Of a stretch of 32,612 nt of DNA, positions 1 through 7,609 are shown one piece after another. How positions within the stretch are numbered: the stretch's first letter is position 1; each line of letters opens with the position of its first letter. The translations under genes were made by a program, and so were the position numbers. The stretch covers positions 1 through 32,612 of the forward strand of contig MGZK01000014.1 of the NCBI GenBank assembly GCA_001802125.1, written 5' to 3'. The notes under the pieces were generated by a model. It was not told the DNA's origin, ran no database searches, and saw only the letters and a list, made by a program, of their open reading frames with translations. The DNA comes from Geobacteraceae bacterium GWC2_55_20. Its GTDB lineage: Bacteria; Desulfobacterota; Desulfuromonadia; Geobacterales; Pseudopelobacteraceae.

Positions 1-485
1 TTCCACTCCATGCCGGTCATGGCCAGTTTGCCGGGATAGTTGGCGCGGATGCCGAGAATCCAGTCAAATGCGCCCATGTATGCAGGGCCTGCATACCCCG
101 GAATATCAGAGGTGCTGATCAGGGTCTGCCAGCGCCACATCTTACCGGCATCGCCGATGGCAGGATTGGGAGCATAGGTGCTCCAGGCATTACTGAAACC
201 GTCGCGGCTGCTGCTTCCGCCATGTTCGGAATTGGCCTGGAAGTCGAGGCCGAAACGGAACCCCTGTGGCATGACTCCTTTGCGATATAGCCCGGCAGGA
301 TCCTGAACGGCCGACGTTGCGATTACGCCGGCTGCTGTCAGGTCGTTCATCGGGTAGCTGCCATCGGTATAGGTCGTGTGCTGGTGAAAATCACCTGTCA
401 TCCATTTCTCAGCAGCTAAGGCACTGCCGGCAGTGAGCACGGTCACGGTGAGTATTGTTGCGCAAATCTTCTGATTCCTTTTCAT
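1..485 (-). CDS. Secreted PHP-domain metallohydrolase (CehA/McbA-like), 5' part only
   Basis: The gene starts at ATG 485 and runs off the window at base 1, leaving 161 codons without a stop. An AAAGGAG ribosome binding site lies 6 bases before the ATG. Residues 1-25 form a signal peptide (KRNQK, a hydrophobic stretch, then a Leu-Ala-Ala end). Directly after it comes GDFHQHTTYTDG with H34 and H36, which matches metal-binding motif 1 of PHP-domain phosphoesterases (HxH, then a DG). A second His lies in a NSEHGG context, where these proteins usually have an (A/S)DHG motif. Secreted PHP proteins of the CehA/McbA type are metal-dependent hydrolases of varied substrates; the substrate here cannot be told. 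The leader carries a riboswitch-like element and a terminator. The domain call is fairly safe; the function is not. Confidence 0.8.
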   Translation of the reverse strand, partial: MKRNQKICATILTVTVLTAGSALAAEKWMTGDFHQHTTYTDGSYPMNDLTAAGVIATSAVQDPAGLYRKGVMPQGFRFGLDFQANSEHGGSSSRDGFSNAWSTYAPNPAIGDAGKMWRWQTLISTSDIPGYAGPAYMGAFDWILGIRANYPGKLAMTGMEW

Positions 486-628
486 CTGTTCACTCCTTTA
501 CGGTTTTGAAATATAGTTATGGCCTTCCTCAAGTTGTTCCTGCTGTATTCAGTTTGCCCGCGTTCAATCTGCAAAAGTTATTCGAAACGTCCGGTTCAGG
601 TTTTGGCACCTCCTTTTATCTCGGCAAT
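486..628 (-). promoter_or_regulatory. Untranslated leader between riboswitch terminator and PHP gene
   Basis: No gene was seen here. On the minus strand an AAAAGGAGG stretch occurs near 605-615 without a start codon at a useful distance. The only likely working ribosome binding site is AAAGGAG next to ATG 485. Confidence 0.5.
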
Positions 629-676
629 ATAAAAACAGCCGGGTTGGCTTTCATCATTGAAAGGCAACCCGGCTGT
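629..676 (-). terminator. Intrinsic terminator serving as riboswitch expression platform
   Basis: A perfect 12-bp stem (635-646 with 665-676), extended by a CTTTCA/TGAAAG inner helix, is followed on the minus strand by a short U tract (631-634). Its 5' arm overlaps the 3' strand of the riboswitch aptamer, the usual arrangement of a transcriptional riboswitch. About 145 bases separate it from the PHP gene start. Confidence 0.82.
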
Positions 677-735
677 CCGCATGGGATCCGTGGCTTTCCG
701 TCCCCGCCTTGCAACGGGTTTGGCAATATCCTTGA
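663..735 (-). ncRNA. GEMM / c-di-GMP-I-like riboswitch aptamer upstream of the PHP gene
   Basis: On the minus strand the order is GCCAAACC, a stem CCCGTT/GGCGGG closed by a GCAA (GNRA) tetraloop, GACGGAAAGCC, a short P3, then GCCGGGTTGCC. This is the GEMM-I layout: P2 capped by GNRA, the GACGNAAAGCC core, and the GGGTTGCC 3' strand. The core has GACGG where the usual consensus is GACGC, and the 5' strand has GCC where it is usually GGC, so the two differences compensate each other. Using Vc2 numbering from memory, the ligand-contacting G20 and C92 are kept. The 3' strand is shared with the terminator that follows, so ligand binding should control read-through into the PHP gene. Confidence 0.72.
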
Positions 736-797
736 AAATGCCTCTTGTCTGAGCTGATGCGGGAATCCGCTTGTTCCCAACCGGCGGAATCAGGAAC

Positions 798-837
798 AAA
801 AAAACCCGGACCGAGCGAAATCGCTCAATGGTCCGGG
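798..837 (-). terminator. Intrinsic terminator after the STAS/RsbW-like/PP2C genes
   Basis: Stem 805-812/830-837 (CCCGGACC with GGTCCGGG) is extended by GAGCGA/TCGCTC and followed on the minus strand by seven U (798-804). It lies about 190 bases after the STAS gene stop and just before the riboswitch leader of the PHP gene, so it probably separates the two transcripts. The stretch 838-1027 between it and the STAS gene shows no coding region; it holds one small palindrome at 848-861. Confidence 0.85.
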
Positions 838-1027
838 CTTTCTGGGGCCTGATGTATCAGGTCAGCAAAGTTCCCTCATTGTGTTCAAGTCATTACATTA
901 ATGTCCGTCTGAATTCCGCATCACAATAACATAAGATTATTGCAGCCATATTACAGCAGGCTAACGATTTTGGAAATAATGCGGTTTGTCGAAACTTCAA
1001 GTTCAGGCAATTATCAGGTTACCCAGG

Positions 1028-1345
1028 TCAAAATTGTGCATGCTGGCTGGTAAGCGTATAAACGCCGGTTATTTTGAACAGCATGGCATTTGTCTTATTT
1101 TCTCCGATGATTGCTATCTCGGATTTTTTCTCGGATTTGATGTGCTTGATCGAACGGAGCAGGATCGCAATACCCATGGAATTGATACGAAGCGTATTGC
1201 TGAAATCCATGACAACCCTCTTTCCGGTGATCTTGCGGGAAAGCTCCTCAAACGGCTGCTCGGAGTGCGAGTCGATGTTACCGTAAAAGCGGATATTGTC
1301 ACCCATGCTGTCCTTGTGGATTTCGAACTTGAATTCCAGGTCCAT
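1028..1345 (-). CDS. STAS-domain anti-sigma-factor antagonist
   Basis: This 105-aa protein is one STAS domain. Such proteins (SpoIIAA/RsbV type) bind an anti-sigma kinase when unphosphorylated and are switched off by phosphorylation of a conserved Ser. The core reads VVMDFSNTLRINSMGIAIL, where the family usually has a DSSG-like motif; here it is NSMG, which keeps the first Ser as the likely phosphosite. Two starts are possible. ATG 1351 overlaps the upstream stop (ATGA) but has only one base between GGAG and ATG. ATG 1345 has a 7-base spacing and is preferred. It is the last gene of a three-gene partner-switching module. Confidence 0.85.
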   Translation of the reverse strand: MDLEFKFEIHKDSMGDNIRFYGNIDSHSEQPFEELSRKITGKRVVMDFSNTLRINSMGIAILLRSIKHIKSEKKSEIAIIGENKTNAMLFKITGVYTLTSQHAQF

Positions 1346-1347
1346 TT

Positions 1348-1923
1348 TCATTCTCCTTTTTCAACAATTACCGGGAAGAGGCTGAGGACTCCACCCATGG
1401 TGGTATCCACCCCTGGGTTGATATTGACATAGAAATAATCCAGAAATTTCCACAAGATGAACAGGCCGCGGCCGGCCCTGTCACTTTCCGGATCAGTATC
1501 GTTGTCGTTCAATGATAAAAACAACTCCACTGTTTCAGGCGCCAGATTCCCCCAACTGTCGCTGATCTCCAGGAGAAGCTGCTTCCCGTCGAAAGCGCAG
1601 CGCAGCGTTATCTTTTCGTCCGCGAGCAGTTCGCGTACGCAACCCTTGATAAAAAGCGGTTTGCCCTCGGTGTCGCGAGGGGCGGAATAGAGCGCGTTTT
1701 CCAGCATTTCGTCCACGATTAGTTCGGCCCGCTGGCCGAGAAAATCATGGTTCACATCCTTACCGTCAAACAGATTTTGCAGTTGGCCGATAATCACTTC
1801 CTTGTCCATTGATGACGAGACATTCCACTCTCTCGTCCAGCAACGTGCATCTACCCTGGGCACCGTGCCTGATACGGATATGACCGTGCCTCGGTCGCCA
1901 TAGCGAAAAGTTCGTATGCTCAT
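1348..1923 (-). CDS. RsbW-like HATPase_c protein (putative anti-sigma factor kinase)
   Basis: This 191-aa protein has the Bergerat-fold ATPase motifs in order: an N box (DEMLENALYSAP, about residues 70-81), a G1-like EISDSWGN and a G2-like AGRGLFILWKFLD. In the RsbW/SpoIIAB family this domain phosphorylates a STAS partner and holds a sigma factor or other target. The N-terminal 45 residues are a small extra region with no recognised domain. The G1 box lacks the usual DNGxG form (DSWGN), so ATP binding may be atypical. The start has a GAAGGAA site 7 bases upstream. The gene sits 19 bases after the phosphatase gene and touches the STAS gene, so the three are very probably co-transcribed. Confidence 0.8.
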   Translation of the reverse strand: MSIRTFRYGDRGTVISVSGTVPRVDARCWTREWNVSSSMDKEVIIGQLQNLFDGKDVNHDFLGQRAELIVDEMLENALYSAPRDTEGKPLFIKGCVRELLADEKITLRCAFDGKQLLLEISDSWGNLAPETVELFLSLNDNDTDPESDRAGRGLFILWKFLDYFYVNINPGVDTTMGGVLSLFPVIVEKGE

Positions 1924-1942
1924 TTAAGTTCCTTCATGCCAT

Positions 1943-3154
1943 TCATTCTTTAAATCCTTCCGTTTCATAACCGACAATCAGGACGGTTACGTCATCCTCG
2001 AACTCTTCCACTCCGGTAAAATCGCGGACCGATTCAACCAGCCGCCGGCGCGTGACAGCCGGATGGCCACTGAGTACGTTTCTCAGAAACTCCTCCAGAC
2101 GATCATACCCGAACTCTTCCCCGTTGGTGTCGCGGGCTTCGACAATCCCATCGGTATAGAGCAACAACCGGTCATTAACGCTGAAATCAACCGTGCCTTC
2201 TTCGTAAATGCTTCCCGAATCAAAACCCAGCGGGAACCCGCCCGTGTTTTCCAGCATGGAGATGACTCCGGTCGAAGCCCGGTAGATGTAGGGATAATTA
2301 TGGCCGGCATTGGCATAGGAAATTTTTCGATCGACCAGGTCGATAACCGCAACCACGGCGGTCATCATCAGTGAACTGGAGGCCGTAACGAGCACCGCCT
2401 TGTTCATGCCGGACAACAATTCGGATGGTGTCCGGACGCCCATGTCCAAAAGCAGATGCAGCCCTGCTTTTGCGGCGGTTGCGACCATGCCGGACTGGAC
2501 CCCATGCCCGCTCACATCTCCCACCATTACACCCAGACGGTTGTCGTCAATTATGAAATAATCGTAAACATCTCCGCTGATCTCGCTCGAATTTATCAGT
2601 ACAGCGTCCAGAACAGTTCCTGAGAAGCTGAATGAAGAGGGGGGCAAAAGACTCTGTTGAATCTGACGGGCCTTGTCCACCTCTTCGCAGATCCGCGCGC
2701 TCAGAATTTCCAGCTTGTTCAGCAGGCTGGCCTGGCCTTTGGAGATGACCATGATCAGCTCGGCCACATGCACGATTCCGACACAGTTGCCATTGTCCAG
2801 CACCGGAAATGAGTCAAGGTCCAGTTCCGGGTCGAGCTTCAGCAGCAGCGACAGGGCCGAATTGATATCCATGTCGGGAGACATGCAGATTGGTTGGGTG
2901 TTGATCAGCAGGTTAATCGGTTTTTTACCGAAGAGCTCAACAGCGAATTTGCGGGCCAGGTGCCGTGAAAACAGGTCGCGGCGACTGATCACCCCCTCGA
3001 AACCGTCGGCACCGCTCACCGGTATCATCAGCAGAGTCGCATTACTTGTGAAGAGGGAGGCCACTTCCATGACCATTGTGGAGGAGGGTAGCGATGCGGA
3101 CGGACGCATTACATCTTTAAGCAATGCTGAACTGTATTGGCTTCGAACTGACAT
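1943..3154 (-). CDS. CBS-pair plus PP2C (SpoIIE/RsbU-like) serine phosphatase
   Basis: This is a 403-aa soluble protein. Residues 1-145 hold two CBS repeats (starting at DVMRPSASL and INTQPICMSP), a module that usually senses adenine nucleotides. A short helix with KARQIQQSLLPP leads into a SpoIIE-type PP2C phosphatase (about 165-400). The metal-site Asp motifs are present: SGDVYDY, VGDVSGHG, LLYTDGIVEARD and EDDVTVLIV, plus NAGHNYP. Such enzymes dephosphorylate the STAS partner and reactivate it; the STAS and kinase genes follow directly. There is no clear ribosome binding site before ATG 3154. A TATAAT-like element sits 8-13 bases upstream, so the message may be nearly leaderless. Confidence 0.92.
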   Translation of the reverse strand: MSVRSQYSSALLKDVMRPSASLPSSTMVMEVASLFTSNATLLMIPVSGADGFEGVISRRDLFSRHLARKFAVELFGKKPINLLINTQPICMSPDMDINSALSLLLKLDPELDLDSFPVLDNGNCVGIVHVAELIMVISKGQASLLNKLEILSARICEEVDKARQIQQSLLPPSSFSFSGTVLDAVLINSSEISGDVYDYFIIDDNRLGVMVGDVSGHGVQSGMVATAAKAGLHLLLDMGVRTPSELLSGMNKAVLVTASSSLMMTAVVAVIDLVDRKISYANAGHNYPYIYRASTGVISMLENTGGFPLGFDSGSIYEEGTVDFSVNDRLLLYTDGIVEARDTNGEEFGYDRLEEFLRNVLSGHPAVTRRRLVESVRDFTGVEEFEDDVTVLIVGYETEGFKE

Positions 3155-3161
3155 GGTCCGG

Positions 3162-3169
3162 ATTATATA
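3162..3169 (-). promoter_or_regulatory. Possible -10 element directly before the phosphatase gene
   Basis: On the minus strand the sequence CTGGTATATAATCCGGACC ends right at the ATG. It contains TATATA/TATAAT with an upstream TGG (extended -10 style). A transcript from it would start at or within a few bases of the ATG. No good -35 hexamer was found. The rest of 3170-3269 shows no gene. Confidence 0.4.
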
Positions 3170-3269
3170 CCAGCCAATATTTCAATGGTGTGCCGATATT
3201 AGAAAATAACAGTTACAACCTGCAGCAGCACACATGATAACCAGTTAATAAACCGGGCATTAAATCTAT

Positions 3270-3479
3270 TCAGTTCGACCTGAAAACTTTGAAACCAGGA
3301 TCTTTATCCATGATTTCATCCATCTCGCGATACATTCTCTCACGCAGTTGCGGGTCATTATCGCCACTTAAACGCAGCACGAGCTCCTCCCATTCATGCC
3401 TGATGAATGGTTTCTCCCGGTAGGCTTTCAGTGCCGACACCGCAGCCTGAATCTGTTTGGCGCTATACTTGGGATACAT
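3270..3479 (-). CDS. Small hypothetical protein, 69 aa
   Basis: A short charged soluble protein with a probable two- or three-helix fold: KYSAKQIQAAVSALKAYREK, then RHEWEELVLRLSG, then QLRERMYREMDEIMDKDPGF. It has no signal peptide, no membrane segment and no Cys. I do not recognise a family. It is called real because of a clean AAAGGAA site about 6 bases before the ATG, an extended -10 promoter upstream at 3523, and codon use like its neighbours. Confidence 0.7.
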   Translation of the reverse strand: MYPKYSAKQIQAAVSALKAYREKPFIRHEWEELVLRLSGDNDPQLRERMYREMDEIMDKDPGFKVFRSN

Positions 3480-3522
3480 AAATTTTCCTTTATCGAGTAG
3501 TGGCGCATTGGAAACGTCGCTG

Positions 3523-3532
3523 ACTATACCAG
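3523..3532 (-). promoter_or_regulatory. Extended -10 promoter for the 69-aa gene
   Basis: Minus strand CTGGTATAGTC holds TATAGT (3523-3528) preceded by TG and one base, an extended -10. The expected start is near 3516, leaving about 36 bases of leader. No strong -35 was seen. The stretch 3533-3615 contains no gene. Confidence 0.45.
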
Positions 3533-3615
3533 TTCCTGCCCGATAATTTTGTTACAATCAGGTAAAAACACGCATCAATCGGAACAACCGGCTGATCTGA
3601 ATAATACTGCTAATT

Positions 3616-3795
3616 TCAGGCGCAATCCTCGCGCCACAGACATGCATCCTGTCCGCAATTGTCCGCCTCGCCTGTTTCAAAGCAGACGTCGTTGTTTTCC
3701 GCCTGCTGGATAGCCCTGACCAGCTCGGCCTTCTTCATCTTGCCTACCTTGATGTCGTGCTGTTTTGCTATCTCCTTGATCTCTTCCAGCTTCAT
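3616..3795 (-). CDS. SAP-domain mini-protein with four-Cys tail
   Basis: This 59-aa gene starts at ATG 3795, with GGGAGGACAAA just upstream, and stops at TGA 3616. Residues 1-33 (MKLEEIKEIAKQHDIKVGKM, then KKAELVRAIQQAE) match a SAP / Rho N-terminal-like helix-loop-helix, a nucleic-acid-binding fold. The remaining tail has Cys spaced C-x8-C-x4-C-x5-C, ending CLWREDCA, which could be a small metal site. Small SAP proteins of this shape are, from memory, common in Geobacter. The gene is 23 bases downstream of the parvulin gene on the same strand and may be the tail of the large operon. The fold call is reasonable; the role is unknown. Confidence 0.8.
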   Translation of the reverse strand: MKLEEIKEIAKQHDIKVGKMKKAELVRAIQQAENNDVCFETGEADNCGQDACLWREDCA

Positions 3796-3818
3796 TTTGT
3801 CCTCCCTTTCCCCTTGGT

Positions 3819-4790
3819 TTATTGTTCCTCTGCCAGATGAATCTCCACCCGGGCCGCCTCGCGCAGACGCTTCAGATACGAAACAACCTCTGCCTGCAGG
3901 CGTTCCCGCTGCAACTGTTTGCTGATTTTTTCCCTGACCTCTTCGAAAGGAAGCACCTCTTCGGGGCTGCGCTCGGTGACCTTGAGTATGTGGTATCCGA
4001 AGCGATCCTCGACAATCGCGCTGACCTGGCCAACTCCCAGAGAAAACGCCGCCGCCTCCATGTTTTTGCCCAGCTGGCCCGGAGTAAAATACCCCAGGTC
4101 GCCGCCATTCGCGACGCTCGCACTGTCATCGCTCTCCCCGGCAAGCAGGGCAAAATCCTCCCCCTCTGAAACCCGCCGCGATAAAGCCTCGATCCTGGCG
4201 CGCGCCCGGGCCTTCTCCGGGTTGCCCGTCACTGTGTCGAACCTGACCAGGATATGGCTCAGCCTTACCCGCACCGGCCGCAGGTATTCCCTGAGGTGGC
4301 TGTCGTAATAGCCGCGCGTTTCGTTTTCCGCAACGGCTGTTCTGGCTCCGAATTTGGAATCGGTCAGCGCCTGAATGGCCATGCCGCGCTTGATGTGCGA
4401 CATCACGATTTCCATGGACAGCCCCAGTTTATCCAGGGAAGCGTTGAAATCCGCTTCACTTGGGAACTGGCCACGCAGCTTGGAGATTTCAGCATGAACT
4501 TCATCATCCGGAATCACGATCCCGTCCTTCAAACTCTGCTGATAGAGAAGCTCACGGCCGATCAGGGTCTCCAGGGCCTCTTTTTTTGTCATAGCCAGGG
4601 TGGCCGGTTCCAGGTTCGCCTCGGTTTTTTTGCGCATCCGCAGGACTCGGGCCAGCTCACCGCGATAATCAGCGGTCGAGATGACCGACCCGTTGACCAG
4701 GGCGGCCATGGCTGCGGGAGGAATATCCGCGGCATAAAGCGCCGAACAGGAGATCAGCACCGCACTCACTATTTTCAGGAAAGTTGCCAT
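3819..4790 (-). CDS. SurA/PpiC-like periplasmic peptidyl-prolyl isomerase (parvulin)
   Basis: A 323-aa protein when started at ATG 4790, which begins a clear signal peptide (MATFLKIVSAVLISCSALYA). The frame stays open 33 bases upstream to another ATG, but that would bury the signal peptide and overlap the porin gene. After the signal comes a SurA_N-type helical chaperone region (about 25-165, with NGSVIS and GRELLYQQSLKDG). A parvulin rotamase domain follows (about 175-275, with RLSHILVRF, GGDLGYFTPGQL and RFGYHILKV) and then a helical C-terminus. SurA-type proteins escort outer-membrane beta-barrels through the periplasm. Its place after a porin, 19 bases downstream, and in the operon of a TpsB barrel fits that job. 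The ribosome binding site is weak, so translation may depend on the upstream gene. Confidence 0.88.
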   Translation of the reverse strand: MATFLKIVSAVLISCSALYAADIPPAAMAALVNGSVISTADYRGELARVLRMRKKTEANLEPATLAMTKKEALETLIGRELLYQQSLKDGIVIPDDEVHAEISKLRGQFPSEADFNASLDKLGLSMEIVMSHIKRGMAIQALTDSKFGARTAVAENETRGYYDSHLREYLRPVRVRLSHILVRFDTVTGNPEKARARARIEALSRRVSEGEDFALLAGESDDSASVANGGDLGYFTPGQLGKNMEAAAFSLGVGQVSAIVEDRFGYHILKVTERSPEEVLPFEEVREKISKQLQRERLQAEVVSYLKRLREAARVEIHLAEEQ

Positions 4791-4809
4791 GAAATGAATT
4801 CCCGTACCT

Positions 4810-6726
4810 CTAAAACTTCGCATTCAGGTTCAACTGGAACACATCGATAGCCAACGGCACACCGCTGATTTCGTTGGCGGTAAACCAGCGGGTAGTCATC
4901 CAGACATTTTTGGCCAGTCCCAGATCGACTCCGATGATCCAGCCCTTGGCATTGGTGCCGCCCAGGTGGAAATCCGATTCGGTGAAACCATCCACCACAG
5001 CATCCGCCTCCAGGTATTTGTAGTTCAGCATCACTTTCCAATCCATGAGGGCGCTGATTTCGCGGTTTCCGACCGAAATACCAACCTGGTAGCCCTCGGT
5101 CTCCTTCATCATGGCCTGACCGACGCGCGCATCCACATCGGCCCTGTTGTAACCCAGGTTGTTGACATAATCCCCGATCAACGTCACCTGATAGTTTTCA
5201 TCGATGGCATAATCTATTTTTGTGCTGATGTTCAACTCCCTGAATTCGGCGGCATACCCCAGATAACTTGATCCACCGCCTACAAACGATGGATTGTCGT
5301 TCGGATCAAGGTAAAATGGCGTATTACCCTTCTGCTGGAACTTCGGCCTGCTCCAGTCGGTGTCTCCCTTGAGATTCTCAATCGACTTTCCGGTAATGTT
5401 GTCGAAATGGTAATAGGCGACCGCCAGTGTTGCGGTCAGCTTGTCCCGATACTTGTAGTTCACGCCGACCTGGCCTCCGAACAGCCATTTGTCATGGCTC
5501 TTCATCTCCATTTCCTCGATCGGGAACGCGCCTGCGGTAAAGAACAAGCTGGCGCCGCCGCCAAGGTCCGGCTTCCAACTCATGGCCAGTCCATCGAAAT
5601 TAAGATCCTGGTCCCAGACCAGGTCGGTCCCGAACCAGGGATTTTCGAAGCGCCCGCCCCAGACAGTGAACTCAGGAATAGGCTTCCACTTCAGATAAGC
5701 CTGATCCAGCAGGAAATTCTTCTTGTTCAGTGAATCCCCCATGGTGCTGTTGGTTGAGACCGGGTTGCTGGTGTTTCCGGTCGCCAGGCGTATCCCCGCT
5801 TCAAGCTGGTCATTGACCTTGACTTTCAGTCCCAGCCTGGCTCGAACCTGGGCATAGTAGCGGTCAACCGTTGAGTTGGCTTTTGTCAAAGTATTTGTAT
5901 CCGTCCTCCACGACTCGCCGTTGTTCTTGTCAAAGAGGTCGGCACGATAGCGCAGCCGCAGATCCCCGTTCAGCTTTATCCGCCGGGTCCACTCCGGTAT
6001 CGGCAGAATCCTGCCGGCAACCTCGACCCGCATGTCACGCTGAAGATTATCACCGATCGCATCGGTCACCCGCTCAAGCGAAAGCTTGCGCAGGAAACGG
6101 TCGCGGATCCGCTCGGCTTCATCGGCGGTGATCAGGGCCTGGTGTTGAAGTTTCACGATATTCGCCAGCAGGCCTTCCTTGGGCAGGGAGCTGCGGTTGT
6201 ACTCGATTTCCTGATCTTCCATGGCGATGAAATCATCTTCATCCGCGGTTGACCATTTTTTCCCGATCCGCTCCTTGATCTGCTCCGTTTCGTCAATACC
6301 CAGCACCCCCTGCTCACGAAGCACTTCCAGAACCGGTCGGATTTCCTTTTCCGGCAGCTTGGCATTGGCTTCCATCGCAGGCTCAACGCTTTTTTCCTTT
6401 GCTTCAGTTACCTCCGGATCTTTTTGCGGCTGTTCCTGTCCGCTGCCGGCAAGCTCCCGTCTAAGCAGTTTGTCAGCTTCCTCGCCGGTGATGGTGCCCT
6501 TGCGTTGCAGAAGCTCGATCACGGCCTTGAAGCCGCTCCCTGTCGGGCTGTCGCTCTTTCCGCGCAAGCCGGCGCTTTCTTCAGTGGTAATAACGCCCTT
6601 GACGCTCAACAACTCCAGAAGCGCATCAACACTACCATCCCGAGTAGAAGCCGCCAGGGCCTGGCCTGACGCTGTCAGCAGCATAGGCGCCAGAACGGCA
6701 CACACAACCCTTGTGTTAAACTTCAT
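4810..6726 (-). CDS. Putative outer-membrane porin with N-terminal helical repeats
   Basis: A 638-aa protein with a signal peptide (about 1-25, ending GQALAAS). Residues about 30-215 contain four short repeats of the pattern hydrophobic helix, K/Q-G-x-I/L, T/G-x-(E/D)E: ALLELLSVKGVITTEES, AVIELLQRKGTITGEEA, PVLEVLREQGVLGIDET and NIVKLQHQALITADEA. A linker (VEVAGRILPIPEWTRRIKLN) leads into a large beta-barrel of the putative-porin type (about 235-638), rich in alternating strands and ending QLNLNAKF with the C-terminal Phe used by the BAM complex. GGAGAACC precedes the ATG. It sits between the TonB-like gene and the parvulin gene. The helical repeats are a periplasmic extension that could contact the TonB-like protein or the cell wall; that is inference. 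Confidence 0.85.
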   Translation of the reverse strand: MKFNTRVVCAVLAPMLLTASGQALAASTRDGSVDALLELLSVKGVITTEESAGLRGKSDSPTGSGFKAVIELLQRKGTITGEEADKLLRRELAGSGQEQPQKDPEVTEAKEKSVEPAMEANAKLPEKEIRPVLEVLREQGVLGIDETEQIKERIGKKWSTADEDDFIAMEDQEIEYNRSSLPKEGLLANIVKLQHQALITADEAERIRDRFLRKLSLERVTDAIGDNLQRDMRVEVAGRILPIPEWTRRIKLNGDLRLRYRADLFDKNNGESWRTDTNTLTKANSTVDRYYAQVRARLGLKVKVNDQLEAGIRLATGNTSNPVSTNSTMGDSLNKKNFLLDQAYLKWKPIPEFTVWGGRFENPWFGTDLVWDQDLNFDGLAMSWKPDLGGGASLFFTAGAFPIEEMEMKSHDKWLFGGQVGVNYKYRDKLTATLAVAYYHFDNITGKSIENLKGDTDWSRPKFQQKGNTPFYLDPNDNPSFVGGGSSYLGYAAEFRELNISTKIDYAIDENYQVTLIGDYVNNLGYNRADVDARVGQAMMKETEGYQVGISVGNREISALMDWKVMLNYKYLEADAVVDGFTESDFHLGGTNAKGWIIGVDLGLAKNVWMTTRWFTANEISGVPLAIDVFQLNLNAKF

Positions 6727-6775
6727 ATAATTGGTTCTCCATGTATAATTATTTTTTCGTTAATCGAAATTGGAC

Positions 6776-7609
6776 TCAACCCTGGGAAAGAATCCGCAGC
6801 GTAACCAGCGACGGCATGCCGTCCGGCGGTGCCTGACTGATTTTCAATCCGGGGAGCGAAGCCTTCAAGGCATCATCCAGCTTATCGTTGCCGGACGAAG
6901 CGACAATCCGGTATTTCTTGATGGTGCCTTGCGGATCGAGCAATATCTTGAGCGTGATTTCATACTTGCCCTTTGGAACACCGCCCTCTTTATCCATGCG
7001 CTTTTTTAACTGTTTCTTGATCTCGTCCTGGATCTTGCTGGTGTACCAGCCGTACTTGGTCAGCATCGCCAGGCGGTTCATGCCGCCACCACCACCGAGG
7101 GTTATGTCGCGTCCTTTATAGTTTTTGCCCTTGCCCACCAGTCCGAATCCGTCCGAACCGGCGCCTCCCTCACCTTCAACACCCAGATCAGCTCCCGCCG
7201 GAGGCGCATTGTCCTGTGGCTGGTCCTGGGCCTGTGGCTGCGGAATTTCCGTCGGCGTCTGAATCGATTCCTTGGGTGTTTCCTTCTGCTGTTCCGGCTC
7301 GGGCGGTTTTACCTTCTCCTCGGGAGGAGGTGGTTTGATCAGCGTGACCTGATAGAGCGCCTTCTTCTTTACGCCGTCGTCGCTCAGGAACACCTTGACC
7401 ACAAAACCGACAATCAACAGGAACACCAGACCGACAACCCCCGGCACCAGCCAGTTCTGGTACGGGGTTTTCAGCTTCTGTTTAGGCTTCGCCGGGCCGT
7501 CAACCGGAGCGCCGGTCGGCTTGCCTTTCGGAACAACCCCGCTCGCGCGCTGTTCCCACTCCTCCGGTTCCGACGTGCGGTAGCGTTTCAGATTCTTCAG
7601 GCCGCTCAT
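6776..7609 (-). CDS. TonB-like energy transducer
   Basis: A 277-aa inner-membrane protein with TonB architecture: a basic cytoplasmic N-terminus (1-52), one membrane helix (about 53-75), a Pro/Glu-rich periplasmic linker (about 93-140, starting PPPPEEKVKPPEPEQQ), a Gly-rich stretch, and a C-terminal alpha/beta domain (about 185-277, with KGKYEITLKILLDPQGTIK and LVTLRIL). In TonB/TolA systems this C-domain reaches the outer membrane and passes on the force made by ExbB-ExbD. Its start overlaps the ExbD stop by 4 bases (ATGA), and the porin gene follows after 49 bases. The cytoplasmic extension is longer than in classical TonB. The outer-membrane partner is not identified; the TpsB and porin of the same operon are candidates. 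Confidence 0.88.
   Translation of the reverse strand: MSGLKNLKRYRTSEPEEWEQRASGVVPKGKPTGAPVDGPAKPKQKLKTPYQNWLVPGVVGLVFLLIVGFVVKVFLSDDGVKKKALYQVTLIKPPPPEEKVKPPEPEQQKETPKESIQTPTEIPQPQAQDQPQDNAPPAGADLGVEGEGGAGSDGFGLVGKGKNYKGRDITLGGGGGMNRLAMLTKYGWYTSKIQDEIKKQLKKRMDKEGGVPKGKYEITLKILLDPQGTIKKYRIVASSGNDKLDDALKASLPGLKISQAPPDGMPSLVTLRILSQG

Noticed and set aside
596-799. 67-codon minus-strand open frame across the riboswitch
   Set aside because: It is fully inside the aptamer and terminator and has no ribosome site.
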